Assembly (NCBI GenBank): GCA_021796015.1
Contig: JAJYOT010000051.1
Span: 1 to 12,980 of the forward strand
DNA: 12,980 nucleotides
Direction: 5' to 3'
DNA from: a bacterium
GTDB taxonomy: Bacteria; Elusimicrobiota; Elusimicrobia; UBA1565; UBA9628
The position numbers and the translations under genes are program-made. Positions 1-5,537 of the stretch are shown piece after piece. Numbering within the stretch: the stretch's first letter is position 1; every line of letters begins with the position of its first letter. A model generated the notes under the pieces. It ran no database searches. It was given only the letters and a program-made list of their open reading frames with translations, and was not told the DNA's origin.

Positions 1-2441
1 GGAAGGAAAGAAGCCGTCCCCGAGATATTGGGAACTCCCGAGGAGTAGGAAATTCCATTTCCACTATTAATAATGACCCCACTGATCGCCGTTGGGTAAC
101 TCACCGTTGAAGTCGGAACTGTCACGGTGAAAGTCGAGGCATCTACCGCTGAGCTTTGACCATCCGCGTTGACGACCGTCACATTTTGGAACCCCGAGGC
201 CGCCGCGGTCGTGACATTGATGTTGGCAGTAAATTGAGACGAACTTGCGTAAGTCACGGAATCTACATAAACTCCAGAAATTGTCACCGAGGCGGTCGGG
301 CTGGTCCAGTCCTCGAAATTAGTTCCAGAAACTGCGAGTTGCCGCGTGGGACGTCCGGAAGGAGTGGGCGGACAACTGTTTCCCGCGCAATCTGGAATCG
401 CGGGCTCAATGCCTCCCGAGGGGATGGATTCTCCGGCGATATTAATCCCGGTCAATGTCGGAGCTGGAATGGAGTAAGCGGCGCTCAAGGTGTAGGTTTG
501 GCCGTCCGAGTTGGTGACCTTAACATCATAAGGCCCGCCGGAGATGGGAGGGTTGAGAACGATGGAGGCGCGCAACTGACTTTGACTGGTATAAGTCGTC
601 GAGGTCACCGTAATCTCGGTTTGAGGCACTCCCCCCTTTAGCAAGGTCACGGAAGCGGGTCCAGGGCTTGTCCAATCCTCGAATCCGGAACCACTGACGA
701 CTAAATCATATTTGGGGCTGGTCAAATGGTGATTGGCAAAGTCCTCGGCCACGCTGGAAACAACTGGAAGAGGCAGCGCCAAGGCCCCGGAATCGAGCGT
801 CGTACGCCCATCGGGGTTGGTAACAAGGATGTCGTAGGGAGAACCGGCATTTGAGTTGATGACAATGGAAGCGCGAATCTGTGTTGAACTGACAAAAGTC
901 GTTGAAGTAACGATAATGCTTGTTTGCGAGGAGCCCCCAAAGAGAATCGCGACCTCCGCCGTCCGCACGGAGCTGTATTGCAGAAACCCCGTTCCATTGA
1001 TCACCAAATCGTAGGCATTCGTCGTCAAAGGCGCCGTCGTTGGGGATGAAGAAATCGACGTAATCGTCGGCGGCGCGGCATTGTCGGTCGGAATAAATTC
1101 GAAATCCAAGCCTCCTGAGGCGTTATCCATGACCACGGGAATAGGGTCGCCATAATTGACATAAGCCGGCGCCTGTGGAATGGTCTCGGAATTAGCCGCT
1201 GGCTGCCAGTTCTGAGTTACCGTAAATGGAAATGTCGCGCCATTGTCGATTGAACCCGAGGAGAAGTTGACCGCCCCGTAACTGGAGAGGTAAACCGTAT
1301 AGGCCATGTCGATCGTTGGCGAGCCCGCAACATAGATGGTCGATGGATTGCCGCAAACAAATCCACCGCAGGCGTCAATCACCGTTTCCCCGCTCCAGGT
1401 ATTGGCGGCCGTACGTTCCTGATATCCTAACTCGCCAGAAGTCGTGTCAATATATCCCATGGCGATAATGGAGGATTGAGAATCTGGTTGTGGAGCCATG
1501 GAATGGGTCGCCAGAGGATTGGCGGGAGTCGTACCGGAGTTGCTGTTTATTTCAGTAGCGACCTTCGCCCCGGAATACTCCATGGAAAAGACCCTTCTCG
1601 CTTCGGAGTCATAGGCGGGATAATGCTGCGCGGCGACGAAATCATAGGTATAACCGCTCCCAGAGTCGTTGACCGGCACGATTTGGCCGTAGTTTTTGTT
1701 CGCCGGAGAGGTGTTGTTGACGCCGTTTCCAAAGAGTTGATCCGCCGACCATGCGGTTCCCCCGCCAAGAGCCGCGCTTAAGCCATATTCTCCCAAAAGA
1801 GAAGTTCGGTAGCTTGGATTGCTTGCGCCGCAACTGTTTTCGGCCTGGGCATCGCAAGTCCAGGCGACCGGACTCGCGGCGCCTTTCATATAAGTAATAC
1901 TGACGCTCATTCCCGGCACGCACTCACCACAGGTACCGTTGGAGTTACTGACTTTGCCAGTAATACTTCTTGAAGTCAGACTTCCCCAGCTGATGGTCCC
2001 ATTGGAGTTAATTGTTCCTCTAATCAAAAAAATGCTGTTGTACGGCGCGTGCCCCGTGTTTTGATACATCGTCGAGTTGGGATCGGAGGCAATGACATAA
2101 ACCGAGCTTGAGGCTTGATCATAGTAGAGACTGGAATACATGGTACTGCCCGAGGTTGCGCCGGCCGGATCAAGACTGAGAGCGTTTCCAGTGGAAATGG
2201 CCACGGATTCATTCGACCAAGAAATAAAATTATAGCTACGATAGGCGATGCCGTAAGGTTGGGAATAAAAAACATAAACTTGTCCGACCCCGTCGTCATA
2301 AAAAACGTGTCGGGAAGCCGGCCAAGAGACGTCGCCGGAGGTGAAATCGGAAATTAAGATCTGCGCCCGCGCGGGTTTTGGTGCGAAAATCCCCAGAGCG
2401 AAAGCGGTCAAAAGAGTTAGGGACAGTCCCCATTTCCTCAT
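1..2441 (-). CDS. Large exported protein with IPT/TIG-like repeats (3' end outside window)
   Basis: A single frame stays open for 813 codons from the ATG at 2441 to the left edge, so the C-terminus is missing. A strong SD (GGAGG, 7 nt before ATG) fixes the start. Residues 1-26 form a signal peptide: MRKWG, a hydrophobic core to about residue 20, then PKPARA with probable cleavage before Gln27. Residues about 30-445 are rich in Ser, Thr, Tyr and Asn, with Cys pairs (CGEC, CGGFVC), and have the look of a beta-rich sialidase/propeller-like region; I do not recognise the family. From about 459, three related units of 90-110 residues follow (about 459-549, 558-655, 662-771), each with a YDLVI(N/S)GxGF-like strand and a DILVTNPDGRT-like strand, as in IPT/TIG immunoglobulin-like folds. 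A fourth region begins at the edge (ISGTASF). Probably a surface or secreted protein; ligand unknown. The first eight codons are repeat-derived. Confidence 0.9.
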   Translation of the reverse strand, partial: MRKWGLSLTLLTAFALGIFAPKPARAQILISDFTSGDVSWPASRHVFYDDGVGQVYVFYSQPYGIAYRSYNFISWSNESVAISTGNALSLDPAGATSGSTMYSSLYYDQASSSVYVIASDPNSTMYQNTGHAPYNSIFLIRGTINSNGTISWGSLTSRSITGKVSNSNGTCGECVPGMSVSITYMKGAASPVAWTCDAQAENSCGASNPSYRTSLLGEYGLSAALGGGTAWSADQLFGNGVNNTSPANKNYGQIVPVNDSGSGYTYDFVAAQHYPAYDSEARRVFSMEYSGAKVATEINSNSGTTPANPLATHSMAPQPDSQSSIIAMGYIDTTSGELGYQERTAANTWSGETVIDACGGFVCGNPSTIYVAGSPTIDMAYTVYLSSYGAVNFSSGSIDNGATFPFTVTQNWQPAANSETIPQAPAYVNYGDPIPVVMDNASGGLDFEFIPTDNAAPPTITSISSSPTTAPLTTNAYDLVINGTGFLQYSSVRTAEVAILFGGSSQTSIIVTSTTFVSSTQIRASIVINSNAGSPYDILVTNPDGRTTLDSGALALPLPVVSSVAEDFANHHLTSPKYDLVVSGSGFEDWTSPGPASVTLLKGGVPQTEITVTSTTYTSQSQLRASIVLNPPISGGPYDVKVTNSDGQTYTLSAAYSIPAPTLTGINIAGESIPSGGIEPAIPDCAGNSCPPTPSGRPTRQLAVSGTNFEDWTSPTASVTISGVYVDSVTYASSSQFTANINVTTAAASGFQNVTVVNADGQSSAVDASTFTVTVPTSTVSYPTAISGVIINSGNGISYSSGVPNISGTASFL

Positions 2442-2541
2442 GCCGCCGCCTCCGCGCCGGAATTGGGGACTGGCCAAAGCATAACGCCACCCTCGCAGAT
2501 GCTCCGGGACGCTCTCCTTTCGCGAGCGAAGGCAGTCCCTA
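2416..2541. repeat. Mosaic palindromic repeat, copy A (core-Y-X)
   Basis: Three modules are joined. The core palindrome GGGACAGTCCC is at 2420-2430. Module Y (about 2425-2472) is bounded by AGTCCCC and GGGGACT and holds CATTTCCTCAT, GCCGCCTCC and GGAATTG. Module X (about 2465-2541) is bounded by GGGGACTGGCC and GGCAGTCCCTA. X contains AGCAT/ATGCT and TTCGC-GA-GCGAA hairpins, so it can fold as a cloverleaf or cruciform. Copy B at 3340-3458 has the same X and Y modules, same orientation, opposite order. The structure resembles REP/BIME elements mobilised by REP-associated (Y1) transposases; none is present here, so mobility is inferred. Confidence 0.88.
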
Positions 2542-2571
2542 ACTCCGGGAACATTTTGGGCCCTAAACCCG

Positions 2572-2577
2572 TATAAA
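2572..2577 (+). promoter_or_regulatory. Possible -10 box for tRNA-Glu
   Basis: TATAAA lies 10 nt before the mature 5' end of the tRNA, which would leave a 5' leader of about 4 nt. No convincing -35 hexamer is visible 16-18 nt upstream, so the assignment is weak. Confidence 0.3.
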
Positions 2578-2587
2578 GGGTAGAGAT

Positions 2588-2659
2588 TGCGGGGTAGCTT
2601 AACCGGTAGAGCAACCGCCTTTCAAGTGGTCCATGCGGGTTCGAAGCCCGCCCCCGCAA
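2588..2659 (+). tRNA. tRNA-Glu (anticodon UUC)
   Basis: A complete cloverleaf is visible. The acceptor stem TGCGGGG/CCCCGCA has 7 pairs. T8 and A9 are followed by D stem GCTT/GAGC with G18G19 in the loop. The anticodon stem ACCGC/GTGGT carries loop CTTTCAA, giving anticodon TTC (UUC, Glu). The variable loop is 4 nt (CCAT). The T arm is GCGGG-TTCGAAG-CCCGC and the discriminator is A73. CCA is not encoded. The U13-G22-A46 combination and the absence of nucleotide 47 match the 'augmented D-helix' identity elements known for E. coli tRNA-Glu, supporting the Glu call. Unusual for Glu are the U1-A72 pair and C11-G24 instead of U11-A24. The gene lies between repeat copy A and the toxin-antitoxin pair. 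Confidence 0.9.
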
Positions 2660-2662
2660 TTT

Positions 2663-2705
2663 CGATGGGGCCGCCGACGGCCATCGAGGCGGCATCAGCG
2701 GCCCC
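2663..2705. repeat. Nested GC-rich inverted repeats after the tRNA
   Basis: GGGGCCGC (2667-2674) pairs with GCGGCCCC (2698-2705). An alternative hairpin pairs CGAT plus GGCCG (2663 onward) with CGGCC plus ATCG (ending 2685). The two folds exclude each other. No T-tract follows, so this is not a standard intrinsic terminator; it may be a 3'-processing structure for the tRNA precursor. Confidence 0.4.
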
Positions 2706-2717
2706 GCAACAAAACGC

Positions 2718-2746
2718 TTGATTTTAATACACGCAAGCGCTATACT
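2718..2746 (+). promoter_or_regulatory. Sigma-70-type promoter of a very short transcription unit
   Basis: TTGATT (2718-2723) and TATACT (2741-2746) are separated by 17 bp. A 6-bp inverted repeat, CGCTTG (2715-2720) and CAAGCG (2734-2739), overlaps the -35 box and spacer and could be an operator. Transcription would start near 2751-2753. Confidence 0.6.
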
Positions 2747-2750
2747 AAAA

Positions 2751-2805
2751 ATGAAAGGCGGTTGTTGAGCTATCCGAGGCCCCGGGAAACCGGGGCCTTT
2801 TTTTT
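2751..2805 (+). ncRNA. Putative ~55-nt transcript (small RNA or five-codon leader peptide)
   Basis: The span lies between a good promoter (2718-2746) and a strong intrinsic terminator (2777-2805), predicting an RNA of about 50-55 nt. Its 5' part contains ATG AAA GGC GGT TGT TGA, a five-codon frame (MKGGC) that would begin almost at the transcription start. No known small-RNA family is recognised. Alternatively the terminator serves the tRNA transcript and the promoter-like sequence is fortuitous. Confidence 0.4.
2777..2805 (+). terminator. Intrinsic terminator with GAAA tetraloop
   Basis: The stem AGGCCCCGG (2777-2785) / CCGGGGCCT (2790-2798) has 9 perfect pairs, closes on a GAAA tetraloop and runs into eight T residues (2798-2805). 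It ends rightward transcription from the tRNA or the short unit and insulates the toxin-antitoxin promoter. Confidence 0.92.
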
Positions 2806-2830
2806 GCCCTCGCGCCCGATCCGCTTTGTA

Positions 2831-2859
2831 TTGACTTTTCATGGATTCCCTGCTAAACT
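2831..2859 (+). promoter_or_regulatory. Promoter of the toxin-antitoxin operon (leaderless configuration)
   Basis: TTGACT (2831-2836), a 17-bp spacer and TAAACT (2854-2859) form a near-consensus sigma-70 promoter. The antitoxin ATG begins 6 nt after the -10 box, where transcription should start, and there is no SD. Confidence 0.75.
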
Positions 2860-2865
2860 AAAAAC

Positions 2866-3078
2866 ATGACCTCAGCCCACGCGACCGCCGAAGTATTCCT
2901 GACGGCCTTCCAAGCCTTGCCCCATCGCGTCCAAGATGAGTTCGTCTCCCGCATTGTCCAGGACAAAAAATTGCGCGAGGATTTGATTGATTTGGCTATC
3001 GCCGAAAGCCGCATCAAGGAACCCGCGCGGCCGATCAAACAGTTTCTTTCGGAACTCAAAGCCAAGCGCACCGCGTGA
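2866..3078 (+). CDS. Putative antitoxin of a type II toxin-antitoxin pair
   Basis: This 70-residue protein directly precedes and overlaps a RelE/ParE-family toxin, the usual order for type II systems in which a labile antitoxin binds the toxin and often represses the operon. The N-terminal half (about 1-45) is predicted helical and could be the dimerisation or DNA-binding part. The C-terminal part (EPARPIKQFLSELKAKRTA) is the kind of short flexible segment that wraps a RelE toxin. I recognise no named antitoxin family from the sequence, so the role rests mainly on position. Start ATG at 2866 sits 6 nt after the -10 box. The 4-bp GTGA overlap with the toxin implies translational coupling and more antitoxin than toxin. 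Confidence 0.8.
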   Translation: MTSAHATAEVFLTAFQALPHRVQDEFVSRIVQDKKLREDLIDLAIAESRIKEPARPIKQFLSELKAKRTA

Positions 3079-3329
3079 ATTATCGAGTTTCCATTGTCCG
3101 CAGCGCTCAGTCTGAGTTTTCCGAGCTTCCCACCTTCGTTCGCGCCCGCATGGAACCCCGCCTCTTGGCCTTGGCCAATAATCCGCGCCCCCATGGTTCT
3201 CAAAAGTTGCGCCAAACCGATCGCTACCGAATCCGAGTCGGAGATTACCGCGTTATTTATGCGATCAATGATTTGGAACGCTCCCTCATTATCCTTTCCA
3301 TAGGCCACCGCAAAGAAGTTTATCGCTGA
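3075..3329 (+). CDS. RelE/ParE-family toxin
   Basis: The 84-residue protein shows the RelE/ParE layout: an N-terminal strand (YRVSIVRSAQSEFSEL), a helical hairpin (PTFVRARMEPRLLALANNPRPHGSQKL), then the diagnostic core YRIRVGDYRVIYAINDLERSLIILSIGHRKEVYR. RelE members cleave mRNA at the ribosome and ParE members inhibit gyrase. The Arg residues of the core and the C-terminal GHRKEVY lean towards a RelE-type RNase, but sequence alone does not decide. It starts with GTG at 3075 within the antitoxin stop (GTGA). Downstream lies repeat copy B, so the pair is enclosed by two repeat copies. Confidence 0.93.
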   Translation: MNYRVSIVRSAQSEFSELPTFVRARMEPRLLALANNPRPHGSQKLRQTDRYRIRVGDYRVIYAINDLERSLIILSIGHRKEVYR

Positions 3330-3339
3330 ATTCCCCCTA

Positions 3340-3458
3340 GTTAGGGACAGGCCGGAGCATAACGCCATCCTCCTAGATGCTCCGGAACGCTCTCCTTTCG
3401 CGAGCGAAGGCAGTCCCCATTTCCTCATCTGGCCGCCTCCCGAACCCGGGAATTGGGG
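3340..3458. repeat. Mosaic palindromic repeat, copy B (X-Y-degenerate core)
   Basis: Module X (about 3342-3418, TAGGGACAGGCC ... GGCAGTCCCC) is very similar to X of copy A; its hairpin GGAGCAT/ATGCTCC is better preserved (7 pairs) and the TTCGC-GA-GCGAA hairpin is the same. Module Y follows (about 3414-3458, CATTTCCTCAT, GGCCGCCTCC, GGGAATTGGGG) and ends in a decayed core. Read on the minus strand, Y again has GGGAGG, 7 nt, then ATGAGGAAATGGGGACTG. The last codons and stop of the HEAT-repeat gene lie in Y. Confidence 0.87.
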
Positions 3459-4099
3459 TCATGGGCGGCCTGAGATAAGGCGCTCAACGCCGCGCCGGTG
3501 CCAATTTTCTTAAGCGATTGGGCGGCTTGGAGCCGAATATTGGGATCTTTGTCGGAAGACAAGACCTGGGACAAAGCCGAAACGGCTTGAGAGCCCCCCA
3601 ACTGTCCCAGCCAAAAACAAACCGTCATTCGGGCCCCCGGATCGGTTTCCGAAGAAAGGAGCGCGGCTAAATCCGAAACGGCCTGGGGCTTTCCCGATTC
3701 TCCCAAGGCGACTACCGCCGCTTCCCGAACAAAAACGTCGGAGTCTTTTAAGGCCGCGGCTAAAAATTTGAGATGCCCCGGAGAGGCGTGATCTTCGGCC
3801 CGCACCATCCAGGCCCGGATGGAAGCATGGGGTTCCTGAAGAAAGGCCGCGCGCAAGGCTTTCGCCGCGCGAGGGTGTTTTCCCTGAAAAACGGCTTTGA
3901 TGGCGTCCAAACGAGCGGAGGAGGATTGTGTCAGACTAAAATCTTGATTCCAACTTCTCCGCGCCAATTGCGGCGAAGCTGATGCGGGCGCAAGTAAGGG
4001 CTGGCTTTGAGCCCAAACTAGGCCCAAGCTCCCAAACCCCCACCCCAGGGCTAAAAAAACGAGCCCAAACTTCCAAACTTTCTCTTTCATTTTCTCCAT
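3425..4099 (-). CDS. Exported HEAT-repeat protein, probably C-terminally truncated
   Basis: The 224-residue product starts with a signal peptide (hydrophobic FGLVFLALGWGFGSLGLVWA, probable cleavage near residue 30 at VWA-Q). After a linker of about 50 residues there are HEAT-type helical repeats, each with the D-x-x-V/I-R-x-x-A-A signature: SIRAWMV, DSDVFVREAAVVAL, DPGARMTVCFWL, DPNIRLQAAQSL, and a last one that stops after RVREAAR. HEAT solenoids act as protein-protein scaffolds; the partner is unknown. The last repeat is cut after its first helix, exactly within repeat module Y, which suggests truncation. ATG at 4099 has no SD; ATG at 4090 follows GGAG by only 3 nt. A plausible promoter lies at 4132-4160. 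Confidence 0.85.
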   Translation of the reverse strand: MEKMKEKVWKFGLVFLALGWGFGSLGLVWAQSQPLLAPASASPQLARRSWNQDFSLTQSSSARLDAIKAVFQGKHPRAAKALRAAFLQEPHASIRAWMVRAEDHASPGHLKFLAAALKDSDVFVREAAVVALGESGKPQAVSDLAALLSSETDPGARMTVCFWLGQLGGSQAVSALSQVLSSDKDPNIRLQAAQSLKKIGTGAALSALSQAAHDPNSRVREAAR

Positions 4100-4131
4100 T
4101 GTATTCGCGCGCGCGAAAAAGCGAAAATCAA

Positions 4132-4160
4132 ACTATCGCGCAACGCAAAAATACGTTCAA
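4132..4160 (-). promoter_or_regulatory. Possible promoter of the HEAT-repeat gene
   Basis: On the minus strand TTGAAC (4155-4160) and GATAGT (4132-4137) are 17 bp apart, each matching four of six consensus bases. The 119-bp gap 4100-4218 holds no other recognisable feature. Confidence 0.35.
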
Positions 4161-4218
4161 CAACGACTTCTTTACGAGCTTACACGTGTTCAGCGAAATG
4201 AGGGGGAGAAGGTGGGGA

Positions 4219-4734
4219 TCAACAGAGGAGAATAGCGAAATTACGGTGGGAAACTTCTTTAAAAAAAGACAAGGAATTAAGCGCTAAGAAAGCGCCCAAA
4301 ACCAATAAGTCCCACATCAACAACCGAAAAAGAGCGGTCCAATCCCGCTTCTTGGGCGCTGGAAGGGCCCACACCCGGGCTAAGGTTTTAAAAGTCGAAA
4401 GACTCCAGGAAAAAATGGATATTCTCCAAAGACACTCAAGGAAGAAGCTCACTTGTCGAGCTTTAGGAAGAGAAGAAAAGGCCGCGCGAGCGCGAGATTT
4501 GGCTTGGGAAATTTTGATTTCCTTCCGAATCAGAGGCGCGGAAACCGGGCGCCCCGTGGCATCGCGCATATCCACATGAAGAAAATTATGAAGAGCGTAA
4601 CGAAGGCTGACCCCTTGCGCGCTCAGGCCCACCGGAACTTCGCTAAAAGCGCGAGGAAGAGCCAAAAAAAATAAGCCCGCGGCAAAAACAAAAGCCGCAT
4701 GGCCCCGCCTCAAATATCTCTTAAATTCAATCAT
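4219..4734 (-). CDS. Small membrane/exported protein under c-di-GMP riboswitch control
   Basis: This 171-residue protein belongs to no family I recognise. A positively charged N-terminus (MIEFKRYLRRGH) precedes a hydrophobic stretch AAFVFAAGLFFLALPRAF (about 13-30), a signal peptide or membrane anchor. The middle (about 35-90) is polar and basic (VSLRYALHNFLHVDMRDATGRP). A second hydrophobic segment lies near the C-terminus (LFRLLMWDLLVLGAFLALNSL). The ATG at 4734 is chosen because AAGGA lies 9 nt upstream; an in-frame TTG at 4737 is less likely. The SD directly abuts the 3' strand of a GEMM-I riboswitch, the main reason to take the gene as real. Such riboswitches commonly govern motility, pilus, adhesin and envelope genes. 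No terminator is visible downstream. Confidence 0.7.
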   Translation of the reverse strand: MIEFKRYLRRGHAAFVFAAGLFFLALPRAFSEVPVGLSAQGVSLRYALHNFLHVDMRDATGRPVSAPLIRKEIKISQAKSRARAAFSSLPKARQVSFFLECLWRISIFSWSLSTFKTLARVWALPAPKKRDWTALFRLLMWDLLVLGAFLALNSLSFFKEVSHRNFAILLC

Positions 4735-4743
4735 CAATCAGTT

Positions 4744-4831
4744 TCCTTCGGCAGCCGGGCAATCCGCGTGGGACCCCGCGCTTTGCGCCCCTCTTTTGCA
4801 AGAGGTTTGCCTTTTCGGTCTCACTGACCGT
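4744..4831 (-). promoter_or_regulatory. GEMM-I (cyclic di-GMP-I) riboswitch
   Basis: On the minus strand the hallmark elements occur in order. GGCAAACC is at 4804-4811. A P2 hairpin CCUCUU-GCAA-AAGAGG (4790-4805) has a GNRA tetraloop. GGCGCAAAGC (4780-4789) corresponds to the conserved GACGCAAAGC. A short P3 contains GGGGTCCC. The closing 3' strand GGCUGCCG is at 4749-4756. G precedes GCAAACC at the position equivalent to Vc2 G20, favouring c-di-GMP over the cGAMP-responsive A20 variants. A 5' hairpin CGGTC/GACCG (4816-4830) precedes the aptamer. The SD (4744-4748) touches the 3' strand of P1, pointing to translational control; no terminator is visible. Confidence 0.92.
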
Positions 4832-4837
4832 GTCATT

Positions 4838-4865
4838 AGTATAACAGACATATTTTTCTTGTCAA
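4838..4865 (-). promoter_or_regulatory. Strong promoter driving the riboswitch transcript
   Basis: On the minus strand a perfect TTGACA (4860-4865) and TATACT (4838-4843) are 16 bp apart. Transcription should start near 4831, immediately before the riboswitch. The -35 box begins just past the thiamine pyrophosphokinase stop codon (4869-4871). Confidence 0.87.
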
Positions 4866-4868
4866 GAC

Positions 4869-5537
4869 CTATTTTAGACCTATCCTTGCCTCATCCGAAA
4901 AAAACCAAATCTTTCCTTGATGCACCTGAACCGAGACCGGCCCCTCCGCGGTATTTCCCAACCCCCGCCCGGGAGACGACAAGACCTCTTCCTTAAGTCC
5001 GTAACGCGCGCCTTGAAGGCTCACCATCGCTTTTTCTAAAGCCAACAGACTAAAACGTTCTCCTTTATTAAGCGCGAACTCATAAAGCCCTTCCGGCAAA
5101 AAAATGCCGCGCCCCCGGCCCAGCATCACCATCCGCATTTTGAGGCCGAAGCGTTCCATCATAGCAATATTGACCAGGGCATGGTCCAGTCCTCCGCCGA
5201 GAACTCCGCAAACAAAGACGGTTTTAAACCCACGCTCAAGAACCCAAAGAAGGGTTTTTTCAAAATCGGAGGAGTTCTCATCAAAATCGCAAACAAAGAC
5301 CGGCCTCTTGAAACGCAAACCTGGAAGCGGACGGGGCAAAGAGTCCATATCCCCGATGACCAAATCGGGAATTATTTTTAATTTGAGCGCCTGTTTTAGC
5401 CCGCCGTCCGCGCAAAGAATGGCGCCTCCTCTTGCGCGGCAAAATCTGGCTACCTCAATGACGTTTTTCTTGTCTTCAATCTCTCCGTTAAGAAAAATTA
5501 GACACGGCCTAATTTCACGATTTTGATCTTCGCTCAT
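4869..5537 (-). CDS. thiN: Thiamine pyrophosphokinase
   Basis: The 222-residue product transfers pyrophosphate from ATP to thiamine, forming thiamine diphosphate in the cytoplasm. The family signatures are all visible: CADGG (42-46), the metal/ATP-binding IGDMDS (61-66), the D-x-x-KT motif DFEKT (91-95, where many homologues read TDxEKA) and GGGLDHALVN (114-123, the GG-x-x-DH motif of the active site). A beta-rich C-terminal part closes the thiamine pocket. Its ATG overlaps the stop of the CDF transporter gene (ATGA), so the two are probably translationally coupled. No THI-box riboswitch precedes it. It appears to be the last gene of the cysS operon, since a new promoter begins right after its stop. 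Confidence 0.93.
   Translation of the reverse strand: MSEDQNREIRPCLIFLNGEIEDKKNVIEVARFCRARGGAILCADGGLKQALKLKIIPDLVIGDMDSLPRPLPGLRFKRPVFVCDFDENSSDFEKTLLWVLERGFKTVFVCGVLGGGLDHALVNIAMMERFGLKMRMVMLGRGRGIFLPEGLYEFALNKGERFSLLALEKAMVSLQGARYGLKEEVLSSPGRGLGNTAEGPVSVQVHQGKIWFFSDEARIGLK

Noticed and set aside
156..641. Plus-strand frame of 161 codons in the left region
   Set aside because: It is antisense to the continuous 813-codon minus-strand frame with signal peptide and IPT/TIG-like repeats, and its Arg/Gly-rich product shows no domain.
2438..2842. Minus-strand frame of 134 codons across tRNA-Glu and the terminator
   Set aside because: It crosses a complete tRNA, a terminator and repeat X on the opposite strand and has no recognisable protein features.
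2416..3458. CRISPR array
   Set aside because: Only two mosaic copies with internal palindromes and rearranged modules exist; there are no regularly spaced repeats with unique spacers and no cas genes.
3982..4674. Plus-strand frames across the HEAT gene start and the riboswitch-controlled gene
   Set aside because: They are basic, low-complexity products antisense to genes supported by a signal peptide, HEAT repeats or a riboswitch plus SD.
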